DNA from: Anaerolineae bacterium
GTDB taxonomy: Bacteria; Chloroflexota; Anaerolineae; Anaerolineales; Villigracilaceae
Length of the DNA stretch: 45,874 nt
NCBI GenBank assembly: GCA_018645405.1
Contig: JABGOQ010000069.1
Span: forward strand, 1 to 45,874
Direction of reading: 5' to 3'
In this document: positions 39,592-45,874 of the stretch, in pieces
How positions within the stretch are numbered: the stretch's first letter is position 1
Layout of the letters: each line of letters starts with the position of its first letter
Program-made: the position numbers and the translations under genes
The notes under the pieces: model-generated
The model's database searches: none
The model's input: the letters and a program-made list of their open reading frames with translations, nothing else
What the model was told of the DNA's origin: nothing

Positions 39592-42576
39592 TTAATTCTC
39601 CTCCTTTGGTGTTTTCTGACGCGCCCTCAAGGCTACCAAGAGATTGGTCATTGCTCCAATTGCAATCATAATTTCTGCAAGGAGTAGCCCAACACTATAA
39701 GAATCCCAGTATTTTCTACCAAATCCATTTTGTCCCAGCATACGCTCATAGGTCGCACCACCTGAAAGCCCACTCACCAACCCACTCACCTGTCCAGATG
39801 CATAGTATGGATAAATAATCGGTTCCGCTTGCGCGCTAATTGCCATCAATATTGGAGGTACCGAGATAGCGTTTTCAATACTGCCAAAAAATGTCGTACT
39901 TTGCTCTACCCAAGTGCGTCCTTTTTCGACATCTTCAGTTAGGATAACAACAACAGAAAAATCGGAAAAACGATTCACACCTTCAAGAGGAGGTAAATCC
40001 CAAACAGATTTTTGATCTACCTGCTTGTGAAGAGTAGCCTGTGGGTTAGAGATAAAACTTAACATCCCCGATGCTCCACCAGGTATATACCCAAGGTTCC
40101 GATAATTTGCACCCGCTTGAAGCTCATAGTCACTTTGTTTTTGAATTTCACCTAAAAAGTTTTCAGCTAATACAGGTCCTGTCGGCGATGTGGAAATAAT
40201 TGCCAGATTTTCTCCACGTGATAATAATTGCATCACCAATGGGGCAGCAACAGCACCCATTTCACCAGAAAACCCTGCTTCATAATCAAAAATCAGCAGT
40301 GTACTCCCCCCTCCTGGAAGTTGATTTACTATATTAATTGCATCCCGAATTTCAGGAATCTCCATATTTGGAGAAGATACCATCCGAGTTTGACTAGACA
40401 GTGAAGAACCAACCACAAAAAAAAGTAATATCGCAATTACCCAACGCAAAACAGGAATTGAAGAAGTTTTTTCTTGTGCACTAAAAGATATTGGCTCCGC
40501 TTCCCCTGCCAAAAGTCCTTCCAACATTGCCGCACTGCTCTGCTGACTTTCGCTCACCTGCAACTTAATCGAATGTGCTCTTGGTTTGCTCAATTCTCCC
40601 AAACCTGGGCTGGCAGGCAAAACGCCAGTTAACCCAGCGAGAGGCCCCGTCTCTGCGACAATATGTTCACTCTCATCATCAGAAGAACCGGAAACAACCG
40701 AAGCCACAGGGCGCATCGCCTGTACCCAACTTGGCAATTCTTCCTCAGAAGAAAGGTCTTCATCTCCTTCAGAAGCCTCAGCTTCAGCACTCGCTTCTGC
40801 ATCCGCGTCTTCAGGTCCCAAGCTAGAAAGCCAATCAGGCATCTCGATTCCGAAAATTTCGTCTGTATCATCTTCGCTTGCATCAGAAAAAACATCGTCC
40901 CCTACAAATACAGAACTAGCTGAAGCGGAGGGAGTAACTTCTTCATCACCGCTCGTCTCAACTGAAGGTAAAGATTCGAGCCAATCAGGAGCATCTCCCT
41001 CAGAAAAAGCTGGCGTTTCTTCAGGCTTTACCTCAGCTAAAGAACCTGTCGCGGGTTTCTCCATTTTGGATAGCCAGTCTGGGAGATCTGATTCCGTCGG
41101 AAGGGGGATTTCCGTCTCGTCAGCATCTACCGCTGATTCTACAGAGGGTACAGACTCCTGTTGACTTGCTTCCTTTTCAGAAAGATCGTCTGCCAAAGAA
41201 GCATCTTCCGCAGATGAATCTTCAGCTGGGAGTGAGGAAAGCCAATCCGGGGCGTCATCATCGCTCGCAAGATCAAGAGAAGGTTCTTCAGTAATCTCTT
41301 CAGCTCCATCTGATTGTATATCAGACATCCAATCAGGGAGATCATCATCTGCACTAAGCGAGGGTTCTTCTCTTTGGCTATCTTCTACAACAGGAGTAGC
41401 TTCTTCTTCAGGAGATGTTTCAGTAGCCGCATCCGATTGGAGACCAGACATCCAATCAGGGAGATCATCATCTGCTCTAAGAGGAGATTCTTCTGTTTGG
41501 CTATCTTCTTCTATTACTGGAGGAGGGGCATCGCTTGTGCTGCCTCTGTCTGACATCCAATCGGGGAGGTCTTCATCGCTCGCCACCGTAGTGGGAGCAG
41601 ATTCTTCTTCGGGGGTTATTTCTTCAGTTACTGCATCCGATTGAAGGCCGGACATCCAGTCAGGGAGATCATCATCTACACTAAGAGGAGATTTTTCTTC
41701 TGTTTGACTATCTTCTTCTATTACTGGAGGAGCAGGTTCTTCTTCAGTAGTTGCATCTGCCTGGAGGTTTGACATCCAGTCGGGGAGGGATTCTTCCGGA
41801 TCAATGCTGGGAGAATCGGCGTCCACCGGTGAAACGGAAGCAGGTTGAACGGGGGATGTTTCGATGGAAGGCGAAGTTGAAGACTCTTCCTTTGAAAGAT
41901 CGGAAAGCCAATCGGGAAGCTCACCACTCTTTGCATCCCCCACATCTTCCACAAATTCTTGAGAAGTCTCGGAGCTTTCTTTTTCAAAAAGATCCGGTAA
42001 AGGTTCAGCTTCTTCTTCGGCGGATTCATCTTGAAGATCAGAAACCCAGCCAGGAAGTTCACCTGTTTTGATAGGCTCTTCCTCCTCATCAGAGAGGCGC
42101 GGCGCATCACCAGCTGTTATGGGTTCATCCGCCGCTGGGATGCCAGGTGGAGCCTCCTCCGCTTCTTCTGTGAAAAGGTCACCTTGGAGATTTACTAGCC
42201 AATCGGCAGATTCTTCGTCTTCTTCTTCGTCTTCATCATCAAGACCGGCGAGCCAATCAAGGGGAGCGGCATCGTCAGCAGTTTCTGGCTCTTCTACTGG
42301 TGAAGGCGGATTTTTGTCTTCTGCGGCAGGAACAGGCGGTGGTGCTTCTTCTTCTGCCTCTTCGTTTTCTCCTTTACGTGCATTTTTTAGCCATGCAGGG
42401 AGAGCAGATTCAAGTTCTGATGTTTTTTTTGCTGTTGGTGATTGCCCCGAATCGATCAATTTTCCTGCACCGTCCAATTCGCTGGTGGTTTGGCGCAGGA
42501 GTTCGCCACATTTTTTGCAATTCTCTGATGCGGAAGAATTGGTCTCTCCACAAACGGGACATCTAATATCTTCCAT
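39592..42576 (-). CDS. 994-aa zinc-ribbon protein with ~15 PDWL/PDWM repeats and membrane-anchored domain
   Basis: Residues 6-23 are a zinc ribbon (CPVCGETN...CKKCG). Residues ~40-640 are very acidic and low complexity, but every ~30-45 residues carry a motif of the form LPDW(L/M)SxL; I count about 15 (for example LPDWMSGLQS, APDWLESLPS, MPDWLSSLGP). Residues ~708-726 are a membrane helix, followed by a ~230-residue domain with Rossmann-like features (TLLIFDYEAGFSGEMGA; AIISTSP), then a second helix near 960-983 and a basic tail. The acidic part probably faces the cytosol and offers many copies of one docking motif. I recognise no named family. Fourth of eight genes in the operon. Confidence 0.82.
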   Translation of the reverse strand: MEDIRCPVCGETNSSASENCKKCGELLRQTTSELDGAGKLIDSGQSPTAKKTSELESALPAWLKNARKGENEEAEEEAPPPVPAAEDKNPPSPVEEPETADDAAPLDWLAGLDDEDEEEDEESADWLVNLQGDLFTEEAEEAPPGIPAADEPITAGDAPRLSDEEEEPIKTGELPGWVSDLQDESAEEEAEPLPDLFEKESSETSQEFVEDVGDAKSGELPDWLSDLSKEESSTSPSIETSPVQPASVSPVDADSPSIDPEESLPDWMSNLQADATTEEEPAPPVIEEDSQTEEKSPLSVDDDLPDWMSGLQSDAVTEEITPEEESAPTTVASDEDLPDWMSDRGSTSDAPPPVIEEDSQTEESPLRADDDLPDWMSGLQSDAATETSPEEEATPVVEDSQREEPSLSADDDLPDWMSDIQSDGAEEITEEPSLDLASDDDAPDWLSSLPAEDSSAEDASLADDLSEKEASQQESVPSVESAVDADETEIPLPTESDLPDWLSKMEKPATGSLAEVKPEETPAFSEGDAPDWLESLPSVETSGDEEVTPSASASSVFVGDDVFSDASEDDTDEIFGIEMPDWLSSLGPEDADAEASAEAEASEGDEDLSSEEELPSWVQAMRPVASVVSGSSDDESEHIVAETGPLAGLTGVLPASPGLGELSKPRAHSIKLQVSESQQSSAAMLEGLLAGEAEPISFSAQEKTSSIPVLRWVIAILLFFVVGSSLSSQTRMVSSPNMEIPEIRDAINIVNQLPGGGSTLLIFDYEAGFSGEMGAVAAPLVMQLLSRGENLAIISTSPTGPVLAENFLGEIQKQSDYELQAGANYRNLGYIPGGASGMLSFISNPQATLHKQVDQKSVWDLPPLEGVNRFSDFSVVVILTEDVEKGRTWVEQSTTFFGSIENAISVPPILMAISAQAEPIIYPYYASGQVSGLVSGLSGGATYERMLGQNGFGRKYWDSYSVGLLLAEIMIAIGAMTNLLVALRARQKTPKEEN
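41324..41797 (-). repeat. in-frame tandem minisatellite encoding DLPDWMSGLQS units
   Basis: The block gacatccaatcagggagatc recurs, with small changes, at 41324, 41447, 41552, 41651 and 41771. The steps are 123, 105, 99 and 120 bases, all multiples of 3, so each preserves the frame of the PDWM repeats. Confidence 0.8.
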
Positions 42577-42579
42577 TAC

Positions 42580-43200
42580 TTATTTGCCCCCATAAGGACG
42601 ATCTGCGCCAATAAGGATGCGCAAACCTGTTAATAATGTGCCTAATGCAACGCCTAGCAGAATACCACGAGCGCCGCTGGAAGCAAAAATGCTGATTATT
42701 TTGGGGCGAATATAGCTCCCCACCAAGGGAATTTCGTAAAAAGGCAAAGGTGCAGAACCAAGCATGACAACCAATGCCGTGAGCAGGAAAATAATTGCCA
42801 TTAGGTCATTACGGTGGCGCAGAAGACGAATACCAGCATAGATCAAGGTGACAGCCATGACAGCCATCAAACTGGTCTCAACCGGCAAAATAATGGCATT
42901 AAAGATGTTCGTCATTATGGGATTATTTGGTCCTAACACCATCCCTAAAACAAATGTGATTAGCAGAGATATGATTAATAAGAGGCTATAGCCACGTCCT
43001 TTTTCTTTATTGCCTATTTTTTTGACGTGAACACTAAGCAGATTCAGTACACCAACAAAAATAGCTGCTCCAGCGAGAATAACTGCCCACTGGACAATTA
43101 TCATGCGTAATGCCGCTAAGGAATTGGTTGGGAAGAAATAGCCAACTAAAACGAGCAAACCAGCCACGATTGCGATGACAGGGGCAAAAAATCGGCTCAT
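42580..43200 (-). CDS. polytopic membrane protein of unknown function
   Basis: A 206-aa protein with about six membrane helices (roughly 5-24, 33-57, 70-90, 105-125, 130-150, 178-198). I recognise no family. A basic loop (VKKIGNKEKGR) lies between helices 2 and 3. I chose the ATG at 43200, which overlaps the upstream gene's stop (ATGA), over an earlier in-frame start; this gives the hydrophobic N-terminus MSRFFAPVIAIVAG. It ends three bases before the 994-aa gene. Confidence 0.8.
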   Translation of the reverse strand: MSRFFAPVIAIVAGLLVLVGYFFPTNSLAALRMIIVQWAVILAGAAIFVGVLNLLSVHVKKIGNKEKGRGYSLLLIISLLITFVLGMVLGPNNPIMTNIFNAIILPVETSLMAVMAVTLIYAGIRLLRHRNDLMAIIFLLTALVVMLGSAPLPFYEIPLVGSYIRPKIISIFASSGARGILLGVALGTLLTGLRILIGADRPYGGK

Positions 43201-43946
43201 AGCATCCCTTCCAAAAGTTTCATTACTGCCCCAATAATCAGGGCGATCACAATCAGCCAACGCAATACATCTTGCGCATATAAACTAACATGATGCACTC
43301 TCCCTGCGTTGAGATAAGCTCCAGAGGCAAAGAGTTCTTCACCGATCAATGGCTCCTGCGCGCTGACGTATAGTACCGCCTGCGCCGGAAGGGAATCGGC
43401 AGCGGCTAGCGTAAATGATTGTGTTCTTTCAGCAGCATCGCTAAGAAGCCCAACTTCAACACCGAAACTACCCGCTAATACGTTAGCAGAAATATCTTCA
43501 TCATGAATAGCAGGGAGCGTGCCCGCCGCATAAGAAAAAGGCGTAACACCTGCCAGGCGACCAGAGGTTGCATTATATTGTTGCTCTGCCCCTGCAATGC
43601 GATAGGCTGTCCGAAAACTATCTTGAGAGAGAATAGTAAGTGCCGCGTCTCCAGATGTAGCAAGCGGTGGCTTATCACTAGCTGCAGATAACTCAACAAT
43701 ACGGCGCAACACGCTGATTGTCGAGAAAGATGCAGCCGTGCGAGAACTGGCAACACTGGCAGAACCGAGCGAAAAATGGATACGTGTTCCGTTTTCGACG
43801 GCGGTTCCAAGAGCTTTATTAAATTTGGCAAATGCGGGGATATTACGAAAAGAGGCTTTCACTTTGTCTTTGAGCAGGGAAAGTCCAATAAGTAGGATTG
43901 CGCTAAAAGCGACGAGAATAAATCCAGCAATGGTGGGCAAAGACAC
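43197..43946 (-). CDS. membrane protein anchored at both ends (possibly DUF6754)
   Basis: A 249-aa protein with a hydrophobic helix at residues ~5-24 and another at ~225-244. Between them lies a ~195-residue domain containing NGTRIHFSLGSASVASSRTAAS, SGDAALTILSQDSF and ALYVSAQEPLIGEELFASGAYL. It resembles what I recall as DUF6754 proteins of Chloroflexota, but I cannot check this. The start is a GTG at 43946 with GGAAGGA placed inside the end of the preceding gene, so translation is coupled. It overlaps the next gene by ATGA. Confidence 0.72.
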   Translation of the reverse strand: MSLPTIAGFILVAFSAILLIGLSLLKDKVKASFRNIPAFAKFNKALGTAVENGTRIHFSLGSASVASSRTAASFSTISVLRRIVELSAASDKPPLATSGDAALTILSQDSFRTAYRIAGAEQQYNATSGRLAGVTPFSYAAGTLPAIHDEDISANVLAGSFGVEVGLLSDAAERTQSFTLAAADSLPAQAVLYVSAQEPLIGEELFASGAYLNAGRVHHVSLYAQDVLRWLIVIALIIGAVMKLLEGML

Positions 43947-43950
43947 GATG

Positions 43951-44184
43951 TTAATCCTTCCTTAAGAATGCGACGAATGCGCTAACTTCTTCTTTGTCTT
44001 CAAGGAAATGCGCCAAGTCGTTTACGCGGTCATGGCCTAGTAAAGGCTGTCCAAAATAAAGCATCTGTGCACCGACCAAAGTCAATGGCTCACCAGCTTC
44101 CAAGAGCCAAGCAACGAGACCTTCTATTTTGAAGCGAGAGAGCGTTTCAGCCCATTTTGTCCACGCAACGCTTGATGTTCGCAT
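43951..44184 (-). CDS. 77-aa protein, first gene of the operon
   Basis: A small soluble protein with helical segments (TKWAETLSRFKIEGLVAWLLEAG; VNDLAHFLEDKEEVSAFVAFLRKD), a cluster of hydrophobic residues and acidic and basic ends. I recognise no family. I chose the ATG at 44184, only seven bases after a TATACT -10 element, so the message is probably leaderless; a longer in-frame start at 44247 would lie upstream of that promoter. Its last codons contain the ribosome binding site of the next gene. Confidence 0.65.
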   Translation of the reverse strand: MRTSSVAWTKWAETLSRFKIEGLVAWLLEAGEPLTLVGAQMLYFGQPLLGHDRVNDLAHFLEDKEEVSAFVAFLRKD

Positions 44185-44191
44185 AGGATAA

Positions 44192-44197
44192 AGTATA
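44192..44197 (-). promoter_or_regulatory. -10 element of the eight-gene operon (leaderless start)
   Basis: On the minus strand TATACT is followed seven bases later by the ATG at 44184, so transcription should start at or within a base or two of the ATG. The -35 (TTTCTG, 16-base spacer) is weak. Confidence 0.55.
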
Positions 44198-44270
44198 GCA
44201 TATTTTAAGGTTGCAGAAATTTTAGTCTTACGCGAATCTACGGTCAAGGAACCATTGGGGGGATAAGTTA

Positions 44271-44298
44271 TGCAGTGAGCAGTGGGCGGTTTTCAGAA
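44271..44298. repeat. heptanucleotide array
   Basis: tgcagtg, agcagtg, ggcggtt, ttcagaa in tandem, between the 77-aa gene and the next gene. Same 7-base period as the other arrays. Confidence 0.5.
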
Positions 44299-44312
44299 CT
44301 TAACTCACTCCA

Positions 44313-44807
44313 CTAGAGCTTTCCGAAGGCAATCCCTTTATACTTCCATCCACAGGCAATGATTGCCTCTTTGAGTGGCTTTTTGATCTCATTGGTGCTA
44401 AAGCGATAATTGTAAACCTGACCAGGTTCCAGCTCTTCTGTGAAAGCATAAGCTGTGCCAAACTCCACCGATGTTTTTTGTCCTTGAAAGCTGCTGATTG
44501 CCAACGAGAGCGAAGGGATGCCAACCTTCCAAGCAACCGAATACTCATGGTCTTTCGTGCGGACTTGATTCTTCTCTGGGTCAAGTTTTAGGTAGATACG
44601 AAAAACTTTTTCAAGTCCCGCCTTGGCGAAGATTTCGTACCATTGGGCATCGACTATCTTCCACTCCGCGATCAAATCTACGCCTTCTGACTTGCCGTCA
44701 ATGATTTGGTAGGGCGCGGTCGGGCGGTTGAGTTCCAGCAATTTTCTGATTACTTCTTGTGGTGAAAGCGTGGAGACTTTTGCTTCTTTTTTCCCGAAGA
44801 GTTTCAT
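44313..44807 (-). CDS. conserved protein of unknown function
   Basis: A 164-aa soluble protein. It begins MKLFGKKEAKV, then has a mixed alpha/beta body with NRPTAPYQIIDGKSEGVDLIAEW, VDAQWYEIFAKAGLEKVF and SFQGQKTSVEFGTAYAFTE. I believe I have seen relatives in other phyla, but I cannot name a domain. I chose the ATG at 44807 (AGGAG at eight bases) over an in-frame start 17 codons upstream. It lies between the unknown operon's promoter and the nitrilase gene, on the same strand as both; no functional link is visible. Confidence 0.7.
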   Translation of the reverse strand: MKLFGKKEAKVSTLSPQEVIRKLLELNRPTAPYQIIDGKSEGVDLIAEWKIVDAQWYEIFAKAGLEKVFRIYLKLDPEKNQVRTKDHEYSVAWKVGIPSLSLAISSFQGQKTSVEFGTAYAFTEELEPGQVYNYRFSTNEIKKPLKEAIIACGWKYKGIAFGKL

Positions 44808-44873
44808 GATTGAGGCTCCTTTATTAGGTGAATTATCGTCAGCCTGCCATGTGGACAAGTGCTTTTTATTCCT

Positions 44874-45839
44874 TTAGTCCGAGAAAATGACCGTACTTTG
44901 CCGTTCCCGATTGACCATCAACTGCGTAACATCCGGGCGGGAGTAGTGGCCAACCGGATCAAAATTCTGACGTTCTTCGCGCACACGTTTATGGTCTAAG
45001 GTAGCGACAATCAGTTTTTCTTCTCCAACGACAGGTTCAATGACCCATTTCCCATCCGGGCCAGCAATACAGGAGCCGCCATCGGCAATCATCTCATCAC
45101 CATCTTTGATAATGTCAGAAAGATGAGGCGTATCAACGGGGAAATCACTTTTACGCATCAGACCAGAGACAGAGAGAACATAAGAACGGGATTCCTTAGC
45201 AATAAAACGAGTGATGTCGTATGTATTATGCGCCCCGCCCGGCCAGACGGCGATGTGCAAATCTTCGCCTAAACCGTATAAGGCAGCCCGTGGAAGAGGC
45301 ATCCAATTTTCCCAGCAATTCAACCCACCGACAGTGAAAGCACCCAATTTATGGACACGCAAACCATGCCCATCACCCGGTGACCAGGTTAGTCGTTCTT
45401 CATAGGTGGGCATCAACTTGCGATGCACAGATTGAATAATGCCATTTCCGTTAATATAGACCAAACTCGCATAAAGACTATGTCCGCCACGGTCAGTTGG
45501 ACGTTCAATGCATCCCAGCACGACAGAAAGTTTCTTTTCTTTCGTTGCGGCACAAACGCTATCCAGATGACCTGCTTCAATTTGCACAGCCTGATCCATA
45601 TAATAAGCGTGGATTTCTTTCTGCACCGGCGAGTTGAATTTTGCCCCGTTCGTTCGCTCTATCCAAAATGGGTAACCAGGTAAAAGGGCTTCGCCAAATG
45701 CGACCAATTGACAGTTGGCCTCGGCGGCTTTATCTATTTCGTCTAAAATTTTCGTCAGGGTTTGTGAGCGATCTAGCCAAACCGGTGCGATCTGAGCAAG
45801 ACCGACAATTAGCTTATCTGTATTTTTTCTTCTCGTCAT
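44874..45839 (-). CDS. nitrilase-family carbon-nitrogen hydrolase
   Basis: A 321-aa member of the nitrilase superfamily. The catalytic Glu is in FGEALLPGYPFWIE near residue 47, the Lys in HRKLMPTYEERLTWSPGDG near residue 140, and the nucleophilic Cys in GGLNCWENWMPL near residue 173. The GYPFW and CWENWMPLPR context is that of true nitrilases rather than amidases or ureidopropionases. It hydrolyses a nitrile or related C-N bond; the substrate is unknown. Complete in the window: the ATG at 45839 is preceded by a weak GAGG, and 35 bases of upstream DNA remain. Confidence 0.88.
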   Translation of the reverse strand: MTRRKNTDKLIVGLAQIAPVWLDRSQTLTKILDEIDKAAEANCQLVAFGEALLPGYPFWIERTNGAKFNSPVQKEIHAYYMDQAVQIEAGHLDSVCAATKEKKLSVVLGCIERPTDRGGHSLYASLVYINGNGIIQSVHRKLMPTYEERLTWSPGDGHGLRVHKLGAFTVGGLNCWENWMPLPRAALYGLGEDLHIAVWPGGAHNTYDITRFIAKESRSYVLSVSGLMRKSDFPVDTPHLSDIIKDGDEMIADGGSCIAGPDGKWVIEPVVGEEKLIVATLDHKRVREERQNFDPVGHYSRPDVTQLMVNRERQSTVIFSD

Positions 45840-45874
45840 TTTAGGAGGTCCTCACAAAAAATCGATTCTCGTTG

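Noticed and set aside
41324..41797. CRISPR-like regularly spaced repeats
   Set aside because: Steps vary (99-123), the spacers are similar to each other and everything is in frame within a protein gene, so it is a coding minisatellite.
42068..42595. 175-codon Ser-rich plus-strand open frame
   Set aside because: Antisense shadow of the acidic PDWL-repeat gene; its low complexity mirrors the Glu/Asp codons.

Overview
The window looks like a chromosomal stretch of a Chloroflexota bacterium, most likely class Anaerolineae (inferred from gene content; no rRNA or tRNA gene is present to confirm it). The clues are a DUF2298 'YYY' giant membrane protein, a MutL/GlmL-like ASKHA protein inside an operon of otherwise unrecognised membrane proteins, Pro-Thr-rich lipoprotein linkers, a group 3b NiFe hydrogenase, and intergenic DNA packed with short inverted and 7-base repeats. 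I found no phage, IS transposase, CRISPR array or rRNA operon.

Layout. 1-0.3 kb: no gene recognised. 0.3-10.4 kb: housekeeping and catabolic genes. These are sixA; a minus-strand run ftcD (FTCD) > M23 lipoprotein > dcd > GNAT > thrC; a cupin + HpcH/HpaI aldolase pair; an alpha/beta hydrolase; and hutH. HutH and FTCD are the first and last steps of one histidine degradation route, but hutU and hutI are not here. A small cytochrome-b5-like protein gene sits between two copies of a ~170-bp nested palindrome.

10.6-23.2 kb: a redox locus with two divergent arms. The left arm (minus) encodes a cyclic-nucleotide-binding protein, the four subunits of a group 3b NAD(P)-linked NiFe hydrogenase (hydB-hydG-hydD-hydA) and its maturation protease. 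The right arm (plus) encodes FdhD, a 62-aa glycine-zipper peptide, NuoE-like and NuoF-like subunits, a selenocysteine-containing formate dehydrogenase catalytic subunit (in-frame UGA plus a SECIS hairpin; an ORF caller splits it in two) and a ferritin-like diiron protein. Two CRP-like palindromes lie in the shared intergenic region. Together the arms could interconvert H2, NAD(P)H and formate/CO2.

23.5-35.4 kb: phosphoglucomutase; pheS-pheT under a T-box riboswitch with a clear promoter; a nitroreductase; a DEAD-box helicase with a long structured leader; a DUF952 protein; and the DUF2298 protein, whose coding sequence contains two arrays of heptanucleotide repeats.

35.5-44.2 kb: a tightly coupled eight-gene minus-strand operon of mostly unrecognised genes with an apparently leaderless first gene. 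It encodes two polytopic membrane proteins, a doubly anchored membrane protein, a 994-aa zinc-ribbon protein with about 15 'PDWL/PDWM' repeats and a membrane-anchored C-terminal domain, the MutL-like ASKHA protein, a lipoyl-like/KOW-like protein, and a protein with an LPxTG-like tail. This is my best candidate for an undescribed system. 44.3-45.8 kb: a conserved protein of unknown function and a nitrilase-family hydrolase.
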